From Kitasatospora gansuensis (GTDB lineage Bacteria; Actinomycetota; Actinomycetes; Streptomycetales; Streptomycetaceae), in contig NZ_JACHJR010000001.1 in the NCBI RefSeq assembly GCF_014203705.1, positions 5,518,001 to 5,582,000 on the forward strand: a stretch of DNA of 64,000 nucleotides. Direction: 5' to 3'. Position numbers and translations under genes: made by a program. The notes beneath the pieces were generated by a model, which worked only from the letters and a program-made list of their open reading frames with translations, made no database searches and was not told the origin of the DNA. Of the stretch, positions 34,774-42,073 are shown one piece after another; the stretch's first letter is position 1, and each line of letters begins with the position of its first letter.

Positions 34774-34817
34774 CCGCACACCCCGCTCGGCGGAGTGGTG
34801 GGCGGGGCGGCGGGCAT
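34770..34817 (-). CDS. 15-codon upstream ORF coupled to the permease gene
   Basis: The peptide MPAAPPTTPPSGVCG has a strong AAGGAAG ribosome site ~8 nt upstream. Its TGA overlaps the dppB ATG as ATGA. Pro-Pro pairs and a Cys could slow ribosomes. It may be a regulatory leader or merely a reinitiation device. No similarity is known to me. Confidence 0.5.
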   Translation of the reverse strand: MPAAPPTTPPSGVCG

Positions 34818-35050
34818 GGCGGACTTCCTTCCGAGGATGCGGGGTGGGGCCGTCCGGATGGGCCGCGCAAGGGCGTTCGGGCCATGGCGAGGGGACGGGC
34901 GGACCAGGCTGGCAGCGCCGAGCCGGTGTCACGAAGGTTGCGGGTCCGGGCCGTTGACAGCCAGTCAGGAGTTCATGCGGATACCCCTGGTCATAGGACG
35001 AGCGGGCCCCGGCAGCACGCTGCCCCCGCCGCCGGACCGCAGTCCCGTCC
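34818..35050. other. Gene-free spacer between divergent units
   Basis: No supported gene lies in these ~230 nt. The promoter of the leftward importer operon should lie here, but I cannot point to clear -35/-10 boxes on the minus strand. TTGACA at 34954 on the plus strand has no matching -10. Confidence 0.4.
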
Positions 35051-35079
35051 TTGACCTGCTACGGGCCCCGACCTAGGGT
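35051..35079 (+). promoter_or_regulatory. Housekeeping-type promoter for a leaderless sORF
   Basis: TTGACC (35051-35056) and TAGGGT (35074-35079) are separated by exactly 17 nt, close to the HrdB consensus. Transcription would begin about 7 nt later, at the ATG at 35086. Confidence 0.7.
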
Positions 35080-35085
35080 GCCGGT

Positions 35086-35184
35086 ATGGCAATCCGGCGG
35101 ACCGACTTCACCCTGGTCGGGATCGGCGGCTCGTGGCACCGACGGTGTTTCGACGAGCTGTGTCCCCGCGCACCCCTGCGCTGA
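35086..35184 (+). CDS. Leaderless 32-codon ORF, possible regulatory leader peptide
   Basis: The ATG coincides with the predicted transcription start of the promoter just upstream. The peptide begins MAIRRTDFTLVGIGG and contains SWHRRCFDELC, with two Cys codons (both TGT, the less used codon here). It ends 211 nt before the LuxR-type gene. Leaderless Cys-containing leader ORFs act as attenuators in actinobacterial sulfur genes. Whether this one does is inference. The next ~200 nt hold only a low-complexity frame (35133-35396) that I do not call. Confidence 0.5.
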   Translation: MAIRRTDFTLVGIGGSWHRRCFDELCPRAPLR

Positions 35185-35395
35185 CCGCCAACCACCCTCT
35201 CGGCAGCGCCCTCAACCTCCTGGCCTCGGTCCGGCCCGCCGCCCGTCCCCCACGGCTCGCGGCCGTCGTACCGAGCCCGCCGCAGTGCCGAGCCCCCGGG
35301 CCCGGCCCGCCACGTCCGAGGGGACCGCACGCCATGTCTCACCACGTCCTGTCAGCTCACCCCACCTCCCTCAGCCAGCGCCCGGACGGTGTGTG

Positions 35396-36283
35396 ATGGC
35401 GGCTCTGACCAGCCGGAGCGCGCCGTCCACCGCGCGCGGCCACCGGGCCGGCCCGCGCCGCTACCCGCACATCGGCGGAGCCCCCGCCGTCGCGGTCGAG
35501 GCCCTGCACGCCGAGATCGACAACCCGCTCGACCTGATCGCCGGTCACCAGCTGCTCACCGATCCGGCCGGCCGCCGCCCGGCCGCGCCGTGCGACTGCG
35601 GCCACCCGGTGTGCGGCGGCCACCGCACGGAGCAGACCCGGATCTTCCTGATGGAGCGTCATCCGGTGGCCAGCGCCGGTCTGCGCTCGGTCCTGGCCAC
35701 CGTGCCCGGCCTGGCGGTGGTCGGCAGCACCGGCGACCTGGTCGGCGCGGTGGCCGCGGTCCGCCGGGTCCGGCCGGACGTCATCCTGCTCGGCCGGGGT
35801 GGCTCGCTCGGCGACGACCTGGCGATGGTGGCCGCGCTGCGCGGTCCGGACGGTGCACCGGAGGCCCGGGTGCTGCTGCTGCGCCGGGCCGAGTCCACCA
35901 CCGAGGCGGGCCGGATCCTGCTGGCCGGGGCCAGCGGCTGCTTCCCGCTCGACCTGTCCGAGGACCGGATCATCGGCGCGGTCCAACTCGCCGCCGCCGG
36001 CGGGTCGGTGTTCCTCCCCGCACCGCCACCGGCCCGGGTCCACCCGGCCAGCCTGGCCGGTCAGGCGGCCGAACCGCCGCTCCAGCAGGTCGGGTTGACC
36101 GGCCGGGAGCGGGACGTGCTGGCGCAGCTGGCCCGGGGCCTGAGCAACGCCGAGATCGGCCGCGAGCTGGCGCTCGCCGAGGCGACGGTGAAGAAGCACC
36201 TGACCCAGGCCATGCGCAAGATCGGCCAGTCCGACCGCCTACGGGCCGCCCTGTACGCCCACCGCCACGGCCTCGCGGGCTGA
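35396..36283 (+). CDS. LuxR/GerE-type regulator with degenerate receiver domain
   Basis: ATG 35396 gives 295 residues. An N-terminal ~80-residue region has a Cys/His cluster (CDCGHPVCGGH). The receiver-like domain follows: IFLMERHPVASAGLRSVLATVPGLAVVG, then RPDVILLGRGGS. In active receivers the first acidic pair is DD, but it is ME here. The phospho-accepting Asp after LL is Gly here. The HTH is LTGRERDVLAQLARGLSNAEIGRELALAEATVKKHL. It should therefore not be phosphorylated and may respond to ligand, redox or zinc through the Cys cluster. It lies between the importer and the five-gene operon and may control either. Confidence 0.83.
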   Translation: MAALTSRSAPSTARGHRAGPRRYPHIGGAPAVAVEALHAEIDNPLDLIAGHQLLTDPAGRRPAAPCDCGHPVCGGHRTEQTRIFLMERHPVASAGLRSVLATVPGLAVVGSTGDLVGAVAAVRRVRPDVILLGRGGSLGDDLAMVAALRGPDGAPEARVLLLRRAESTTEAGRILLAGASGCFPLDLSEDRIIGAVQLAAAGGSVFLPAPPPARVHPASLAGQAAEPPLQQVGLTGRERDVLAQLARGLSNAEIGRELALAEATVKKHLTQAMRKIGQSDRLRAALYAHRHGLAG

Positions 36284-36307
36284 GGTTGCCTCCGGGCATC
36301 AGCCATC

Positions 36308-36421
36308 AGGGGCTCGGGGAACTGCGACGCCGACCCTTGCAAGGTGATCCGTACGTACCGGGTCAGGCACTTTCGCAGTGATACCCGCCAGCCACGAACC
36401 GTCGCCGTTCCCCGAGCCCCT
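36308..36421. repeat. Dispersed 114-bp inverted-repeat element, copy C
   Basis: This copy is inverted relative to copy B, with the same 114-bp length. Shared blocks are AGGGGCTCGGGGAAC, GGTTCGTGGCTGG, CACTGCGAAAGTGCCTGACC and GGTCGGCGTCGCAGTTCC (read on the minus strand). It lies 24 nt after the LuxR-type stop. It contains the same GTGA stop/start overlap as copy B, but here no gene uses it. Confidence 0.88.
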
Positions 36422-36438
36422 GCGGGGCTCGTCTCGGA

Positions 36439-36520
36439 GGGCGACCTTCGGAGTAGTCCGGTGCTCCGATGGTCGCCCCAACCGGGTCCGTTCGGGGCTA
36501 CTTCGGCAGGTCGCCCGGTT
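36439..36520 (+). promoter_or_regulatory. Leader stem-loops before the five-gene operon
   Basis: A two-part hairpin at 36439-36478 pairs GGGCGACC with GGTCGCCC and, inside, CGGAG with CTCCG. A second stem pairs AACCGGG (36480) with CCCGGTT (36514). The first start codon is 46 nt further on. If the promoter lies upstream, these are candidate attenuation structures. A -10-like TAGCGT at 36523 could instead be the promoter. Confidence 0.35.
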
Positions 36521-36566
36521 CCTAGCGTGGAGGCACACGCCAGGATCCGCCGAAGGGAGCAGTCCG

Positions 36567-37346
36567 TTGAGCGATGTGCCCGAGGGTGCCGCGGTGCCCG
36601 CGCAGCCCGCGCCGGCCACCGCCGTCCTTCCCCAGCCCGTGGCTGTCCCCGGCCCCGGCCGCTGGGACGAGCAGCCCAGATCGCCGTACCGCACCATGCC
36701 GGAGGCCGAACGCTCGGCGCTCTGGCGCCAGCGCCTGCACGAGGCCGAGGCCGGGCTGACCCGCTACCTGGTCTCCCGGGGGGACGGCATCCACCTGACC
36801 GACTGGTTCGCGTTGCAGTCCGCGATCTTCGCCGATCTGCCGGACGAGGCGACCGCCGGGGCGGCGGAGTGGCAGCGGGTGTTCTTCCGGGGCCAGGCGC
36901 TGATGGAGCGTTTCCTGGTGGGCCGGTACGGCGAGCCCGCCCTCGCCGAGTGGGCCAGGTCCAATGCCGACGTGCACCGTGAGGTGGAGCCGGACCACGG
37001 CCGGGGTGCCGCCGACCCGATCCACCGGATCGCCCGGCAGGCCGAACTGTACGGCTCCGACTACGAGTTCGACGACGACGTACCGCCGGGCGCCGACCGG
37101 GCCGCGCTCACCATCACGCACTGCGCGATCTGGGACTACCGCGAGCAGGCCCGCCGCACCGGCGTCCGGCTCACCCTGGCCTCGCCGTGCACCTACTGCA
37201 CCGAGGCCACCTCCTCCAACATCCGGGCCAAGGGCTTCCGTCCGGAGTACCGGCTGCGGAGCGGCCCGACCGGGCACGGCTGCCGCTGGGAAGCCTCGGC
37301 GCCCACCGACCCCGACCTCGACCTCGACCCCCGCCAGGAGGCGTGA
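36567..37346 (+). CDS. Unassigned Cys-containing protein, first gene of the five-gene operon
   Basis: TTG 36567 is chosen because GGGAG lies 7 nt upstream. GTG 36576 is the alternative. The longer frame to 36378 is repeat-derived. The ~259-residue product has a Pro/Ala-rich N-terminus, a helical middle (LHEAEAGLTRYLVSRGDGIHLTDWFALQSAIFADL) and a C-terminal domain with ITHCAIWDYREQARRTG, CTYCTEATSSNIRAKGF and GPTGHGC. The CxxC, G and final GxxC pattern weakly resembles L-2-amino-thiazoline-4-carboxylate hydrolase-like proteins. I give no function. It overlaps the amidotransferase gene by 1 nt, so it is a core part of the pathway. Confidence 0.6.
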   Translation: MSDVPEGAAVPAQPAPATAVLPQPVAVPGPGRWDEQPRSPYRTMPEAERSALWRQRLHEAEAGLTRYLVSRGDGIHLTDWFALQSAIFADLPDEATAGAAEWQRVFFRGQALMERFLVGRYGEPALAEWARSNADVHREVEPDHGRGAADPIHRIARQAELYGSDYEFDDDVPPGADRAALTITHCAIWDYREQARRTGVRLTLASPCTYCTEATSSNIRAKGFRPEYRLRSGPTGHGCRWEASAPTDPDLDLDPRQEA

Positions 37347-39175
37347 TGTGCGGCCTGACCGGCTGGCTCGACTGGGACACCGACCTGCGGCACGCGGGCC
37401 GTACCGTCCGGGAGATGACCGGCACGCTGGCCTGCCGCGGCCCGGACGCCGAGGGCGTCTGGCTCTCCCGGCACCTGGCGCTCGGCCATCGCAGGCTCTC
37501 GGTGATCGACCTGGACGGCGGGTCGCAGCCGCTGGCCGACGCGGAGACGCCGCAGGCGGTGCTCGCCTACAACGGCGAGCTGTACAACTACCGGGAACTG
37601 CGCCGGGAGTTGGAGTCGTACGGGCACCGCTTCCGGACCGACTCGGACACCGAGGTGGTGCTCCGCTCGCACCTGCAGTGGGGGGCCGCCGCCCCGGAGC
37701 GGTTCAACGGCATCTTCGCGTACGCCGTCTGGGACACCCGGGGTGAGGAACTGCTGCTGGTCCGCGACCACCTGGGCATCAAGCCGCTGTACTGGCACCC
37801 GCACCGCACCGGGGTGCTGTTCGGCTCCGAGCCCAAGGCCCTGCTGGCCAACCCGCTGTTCCCGGCCGAGCTCGACGCGACGGGGGTGGCCGAGCTGTTC
37901 GCACTGCCCGCCGCCCCGACCGCCGGGCACGGGCTGTTCCGGGGGCTGAACGAGGTCCGCCCCGGCCACCTGCTCCGGATCACCCGGGGCGCCAGCACCG
38001 AAGTCCGGTACTGGCGGCTGGAGTCGGCCGTCCACACCGACTCGCCGGAGGCGACCCGGGCACACGTCCGGGAGCTGCTGGCCGACGCGGTGGAGCGCCA
38101 ACTGCTCAGCGACGTACCGCTGTGCACGCTGCTCTCCGGCGGGGTGGACTCCAGCGCGATCACCGCACTGGCGGCGATCGCCCGGGAGCGGAACGGCCAG
38201 GGCAAGATCACCAGCTTCTCGGTGGACTTCCCCGGCAGCGCCGACCGCACCCCGGACGCCTGGCGGACCACCCTGGACGCCCCGTACGTGCAGGCCGCCG
38301 CCGAGCACATCGGCACCCTGCACACCTCGGTCCTGATACCCGACGACGACCTGCTGCTCGCCCGGGACGCCGTGCTGCGGGCCCGCGACCGGCCCGGCTG
38401 GGGCGAGATGGACGCCTCGCTGCACCTGCTCTTCCGCGAGGTGCGGCACCGCTCCACGGTCGCGCTCTCCGGTGAGGCGGCCGACGAGATCTTCGGCGGC
38501 TACCCCTACTTCCACGACGCCGCGGCGCTGGCCGCCGGCACCTTCCCCTGGCTGCACGGCCGGGCCACCCCGGCCGAGCTGCTCCGCCCCGAGGTCAGGG
38601 CCGAGGTCCGCCCCGAGGAGTACACCGCCGAGGCGTACCGCCGCTCGATCGCCGAAGTGCCGGTGCTGGCGGGGGAGTCGGCGGCCGACGCCCGGGTCCG
38701 CGAGGTGTTCCACCTGGCGCTGACCCGCTGGCTGCCGCCGCTGCTCGACCGGGTGGACCGGGTGTCGATGTCGGTCGGCCTGGAGGTCCGGGTGCCGTTC
38801 TGCGACCACCGTCTTGTGGAGTACCTGTGGAACGTCCCGTGGGCGCTCAAGGCACCCGAAGGGCGCGCCAAGGGCCTGCTCCGGGACGCCGTCCGGGACC
38901 TGCTGCCCCCGCAGGTGACGGACCGTCCGAAGAGCGGCTACCCCTCCACCCCGGCGGTCCGCTACACCGAGGTGCTCACCGAGCGGGCGCACGCGCTGCT
39001 GGCCGACCCGCAGGCCCCGGTCTTCGACCTGGTCGACCGCGCGCTGGTCCGTCAACTGCTGGCCGACGGACGGCCGTTGCCCAGTCCGCGGACCGCGCCC
39101 AACCCGGTCGGCGGTCTGGATCACCTGGTCCAGGTCGACGAGTGGCTGCGGGCCTACCGGGTGGGGCTGCGATGA
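37346..39175 (+). CDS. Asparagine synthase-like glutamine amidotransferase
   Basis: ATG 37346 is fixed by the N-terminal nucleophile: MCGLTGW leaves Cys-1 after Met removal. The 609-residue protein has an Ntn glutaminase domain (residues 1-200: CRGPDAEGVWLS, GHRRLSVIDLDGGSQPL, YNGELYNYRELR, DSDTEVVL) and a synthetase domain with PP-loop LLSGGVDSSAI, SVDFPG, SGEAADEIFGGYPYF and the closing LEVRVPFCDHRLVEYLW. It converts a carboxylate to an amide through an acyl-AMP. Its place in a monooxygenase/methyltransferase operon argues for a pathway role rather than general asparagine synthesis. Confidence 0.88.
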   Translation: MCGLTGWLDWDTDLRHAGRTVREMTGTLACRGPDAEGVWLSRHLALGHRRLSVIDLDGGSQPLADAETPQAVLAYNGELYNYRELRRELESYGHRFRTDSDTEVVLRSHLQWGAAAPERFNGIFAYAVWDTRGEELLLVRDHLGIKPLYWHPHRTGVLFGSEPKALLANPLFPAELDATGVAELFALPAAPTAGHGLFRGLNEVRPGHLLRITRGASTEVRYWRLESAVHTDSPEATRAHVRELLADAVERQLLSDVPLCTLLSGGVDSSAITALAAIARERNGQGKITSFSVDFPGSADRTPDAWRTTLDAPYVQAAAEHIGTLHTSVLIPDDDLLLARDAVLRARDRPGWGEMDASLHLLFREVRHRSTVALSGEAADEIFGGYPYFHDAAALAAGTFPWLHGRATPAELLRPEVRAEVRPEEYTAEAYRRSIAEVPVLAGESAADARVREVFHLALTRWLPPLLDRVDRVSMSVGLEVRVPFCDHRLVEYLWNVPWALKAPEGRAKGLLRDAVRDLLPPQVTDRPKSGYPSTPAVRYTEVLTERAHALLADPQAPVFDLVDRALVRQLLADGRPLPSPRTAPNPVGGLDHLVQVDEWLRAYRVGLR

Positions 39176-39696
39176 GCCGGCCGCGGCAGTCGGACGCCCT
39201 CCGGGCCGCCGCCCGCCACTGGACCACCGGCGTCGCGGTGCTCACCGCCCGGGACGGTGACGAGGTGTTCGCCAAGACCGTCTCCTCCTTCACCACCCTC
39301 TCCCTGGACCCGCCGCTGATCAGCGTCGCGGTGGCCGCGCACAGCCCGTTGGCCGCCGCCGTCCGCAAGGAGGGCCGGTACGCGGTATCCGTGCTGGCGG
39401 CGGGTCAGCAGGCGGTCGGCCGCCGGTTCGCCACCCCCGGTGCGGGCCGCGCGCTCGGGATGTTCACCACCGTCCCGATGCACGCCGAGGTGACCGGAGC
39501 TCCGGTCCTCGACCACTGCCTGGCCTGGTTCGACTGCCGGCTCCAGGCCGCGCTGCCCGGCGGCGACCACGCCCTGCTGATCGGCGAGGTGCTGGCCGTG
39601 GACGGCAGCCCGGGCGCACCCCTGCTCTACCACGACGGCCAGTACCGCGAGTTGGCCGCAGACCACGCCATGACCTCGACAGGAGCCAACGCATGA
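39172..39696 (+). CDS. Flavin reductase, HpaC-like
   Basis: This 174-residue split-barrel flavin reductase begins SRPRQSDALRAAARHWTTGVAVLTARDGDEVFAKTVSSFTTLSLDPPLISV, the family signature. YAVSVLAAGQ and HALLIGEVLAVD follow. It supplies FADH2 or FMNH2 to the oxygenase encoded next. The coupling is direct: it overlaps the amidotransferase stop by 4 nt and the monooxygenase start by 4 nt. Confidence 0.88.
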   Translation: MSRPRQSDALRAAARHWTTGVAVLTARDGDEVFAKTVSSFTTLSLDPPLISVAVAAHSPLAAAVRKEGRYAVSVLAAGQQAVGRRFATPGAGRALGMFTTVPMHAEVTGAPVLDHCLAWFDCRLQAALPGGDHALLIGEVLAVDGSPGAPLLYHDGQYRELAADHAMTSTGANA

Positions 39697-41171
39697 CCCT
39701 GCTGGACACGCCCGCCCTCGGACGGGGCCTGCTCACGGGCGAGCGGTACCTGGCCGAACTCGACGACGGCCGCGAGCTCTACCTCGACGGCCGCCGTGTC
39801 GACAACCCCGCCGAACACCCCGCCTTCCGGCCCGCCGCCGAGGAGCTCGCCCGGCTGCTCGACCTCCAGCACGACCCGGCCCACCGGGACCTGCTGACCT
39901 GGCAGGACCCGGACACCGGGCAGCGGATCGCCCGCGCGTACCAGCCGCCGCGCACCCTGGAGGACCTCCGGCTGCAGCGCCGCAGCGCCGAGTTCTGGCA
40001 CGCCGAGGCGCTCGGCCAGCACGGCCGCTCCCCGGCCTTCATGGCCTCGATCGCGCTCGGCGTGTACGACTTCCGGCACCAACTGGCAAGCAGCGACGCC
40101 CGGTTCGGCGCCAATGCGGAGGCCTGGTACCGGCACGTGTCGAGCAACGACCTGGTGCTCTCGCACGCCCTCGGCGACCCGCAGATCGACCGCTCGGCCG
40201 ACCCGGTGGACGACCCCGATCTCGCGCTGCGGGTGCTGGAGGAGAACGAGCACGGCATCGTGGTGCGCGGCGCCAAGCAGCTCACCACGCTGGCGCCGCT
40301 GGCCCAGGAGGTGCTGGTCTACCTGTCGGCCTCGTTCACCCAGCGGCGCGGCGAGCAGTTCGTGGTCTGGTTCGCGCTGCCGCTGAACACCCCCGGCCTG
40401 CTCACCCTCTGCCGGGAGCCGCTCGGCAGCTCCCCGTGGGGCCACGCCCACCCGCTCGGCGCCCGGTTCGACGAGCAGGACGCGATGCTGTTCTTCGACG
40501 ACGTCCTGGTCCCCTGGGACCGCGTCTTCCTGCTCAGGGACGGCGAGTTGGCCCGAAAGGGTCTGGGCCGGATCAACGCCTGGAGCGCGTACATCGGCCA
40601 CGTCCGCTACCGCGAACGGCTGCGCACCCTGCTGGCCACCGCGACCCTGGTGGCCGAGTCGATCGGCGTGGACGGCTTCCGCAACGTCCAGGAGGACCTG
40701 GGGCGGCTGGCCGGGTACGCCGAACTCACCGAGTACTTCCTGGACGCCGCCGAGGCCCGGGCCAAGGTCACCGACAGCGGACTGCTGGCGCCCGGCGACA
40801 CCGCCGCCAGCCGGGTCTGGTCGGCCGAGGTCGCGGCGAGCGCGGTCGAGATCGTCCGCAAGATCGGTGCCTCCGGACTGCTGATGCAGCCCACCGCGGG
40901 CGACCTGGCCAACCCCCGGCTGCGCCCGCACCTGGACCGCTACATGCGCGGGCGCGGCATCGACGCCGAGCACAAGTCCCGGCTGTTCCGGCTGGCCTGG
41001 GAGCTGACCGGGGACGGCTTCGGCCAGCGGCAGGACCTCTACGAGTACGTCCATCGGGGCGATCTGACCCGCAACCGGATCAACATCTACCACCGCTACG
41101 ACCAGAGCAGCGTCCGTGAGCGGCTGCTGCAGCTCATCGACACCCCCGCTCCCGAGGAGGCCCAGCAGTGA
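39693..41171 (+). CDS. HpaB-family FADH2-dependent monooxygenase
   Basis: This 492-residue protein opens GLLTGERYLAELDDGRELYLDGRRVDNPAEHPAF, as in 4-hydroxyphenylacetate 3-monooxygenases, with a middle Thr-rich flavin-side block (IVVRGAKQLTTLAPLAQEVLV) and a helical C-terminal domain (LRPHLDRYMRGRGIDAEHKSRLFRLAWELTGDGFG). HpaB relatives ortho-hydroxylate phenols, and relatives in natural-product pathways hydroxylate amino-acid-derived substrates. It is the larger half of a two-component system with the upstream reductase. Substrate is unknown. Confidence 0.87.
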   Translation: MTLLDTPALGRGLLTGERYLAELDDGRELYLDGRRVDNPAEHPAFRPAAEELARLLDLQHDPAHRDLLTWQDPDTGQRIARAYQPPRTLEDLRLQRRSAEFWHAEALGQHGRSPAFMASIALGVYDFRHQLASSDARFGANAEAWYRHVSSNDLVLSHALGDPQIDRSADPVDDPDLALRVLEENEHGIVVRGAKQLTTLAPLAQEVLVYLSASFTQRRGEQFVVWFALPLNTPGLLTLCREPLGSSPWGHAHPLGARFDEQDAMLFFDDVLVPWDRVFLLRDGELARKGLGRINAWSAYIGHVRYRERLRTLLATATLVAESIGVDGFRNVQEDLGRLAGYAELTEYFLDAAEARAKVTDSGLLAPGDTAASRVWSAEVAASAVEIVRKIGASGLLMQPTAGDLANPRLRPHLDRYMRGRGIDAEHKSRLFRLAWELTGDGFGQRQDLYEYVHRGDLTRNRINIYHRYDQSSVRERLLQLIDTPAPEEAQQ

Positions 41172-42019
41172 CCACCGCGTCCGCCGTCGAGATCCAGGCC
41201 AGCACACTGGCCGGCTACGCCGACGCCAGCCGACTGCGCCAAGTCCTCGACCGGGACTGGGTGCTGGACCAGGTGACCGGCAGCCCCGAGACCCTGATCG
41301 ACCTCGGCAGCGGCATCGGCCAACTGCTGGAGACCGCCCTGGACCGGCACCCGACCCTGCGGCTCGCCGTCGGCCTGGAGCGCTCCGAGCACCGGATCGC
41401 CGAGGCCGCCGAGCGGCTGAGCCGCTTCCCCGGCCGGACCGCCCTGCACCAGGCCGATCTGACGGACCCGCAGCCACTGCCGCTGAAGGCCGACGTGGTC
41501 ACCATGACCTCCGTCCTGCACTGGCTGTACCCCGTGGAGGACCGGATCTTCTCCTGGGTGGCCGACCGGCTCACCCCCGACGGCAGCTTCCTGCTCACCA
41601 CCTACCACCCGGCCCGGGACGCGTTCGGGCTCGGCGGCGAGGACGAGCTGGTGCGGGCCGCCCTGATCGCCACCGGTGTCGAACTCACCGACGTACCAAA
41701 GGTGTTCGAGCGCGGCGAGGTGCTGCCGATCGGCACCAGGACCAGGCCGGCCGAGGAGCTCGACGCGCTGCTGGCCCGGTACTTCACGGTGGACTCGTAC
41801 CTGGAGCGGGACGCGGTGGTCACCGTCGAGGACGCCACCCAGTACGAGCACTTCCACGCCGCCACCTTCGGCGACTACTACAGCCGGCTGGTGCCGCCCG
41901 CGCTGCGGGCCGAGTTCTTCCGGGCGATCGGCGAGACCGCGCAGCGGCGGCAGGACGAACTCGGCTGGGTGAGCCACATGCCCGTCCGGCTCTGGCGGCT
42001 CAGGCCGCTCCAGGTCTGA
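41168..42019 (+). CDS. SAM-dependent methyltransferase (class I)
   Basis: The GTG overlaps the monooxygenase stop (GTGA). The 283-residue product has SAM-binding motif I LIDLGSGIGQLLE, an acidic residue after motif II (VGLERSEHR), ADLTDPQPLPLKADVVTMTSVLHW and LTPDGSFLLTTYHP. The C-terminal half is probably substrate-binding. As the last gene of the operon, it may O- or N-methylate the hydroxylated product. That order of steps is inference. Confidence 0.83.
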   Translation: MTTASAVEIQASTLAGYADASRLRQVLDRDWVLDQVTGSPETLIDLGSGIGQLLETALDRHPTLRLAVGLERSEHRIAEAAERLSRFPGRTALHQADLTDPQPLPLKADVVTMTSVLHWLYPVEDRIFSWVADRLTPDGSFLLTTYHPARDAFGLGGEDELVRAALIATGVELTDVPKVFERGEVLPIGTRTRPAEELDALLARYFTVDSYLERDAVVTVEDATQYEHFHAATFGDYYSRLVPPALRAEFFRAIGETAQRRQDELGWVSHMPVRLWRLRPLQV

Positions 42020-42073
42020 GTCGCTCTAGGCTGGAGCACGACGGAACAACCATCCGCCCGAGGAGCTCACAGC

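Noticed and set aside
35133..35396. 87-codon frame ending at the LuxR-type start (TGATG overlap)
   Set aside because: Pro/Ala/Arg low complexity. The overlap with ATG 35396 is notable, but there is no ribosome site or conserved pattern.
36378..36566. Upstream extension of the first gene of the five-gene operon, starting in repeat copy C
   Set aside because: It translates the dispersed repeat (SHEPSPFPEPL) and the leader hairpins. The ribosome site before TTG 36567 fits better.
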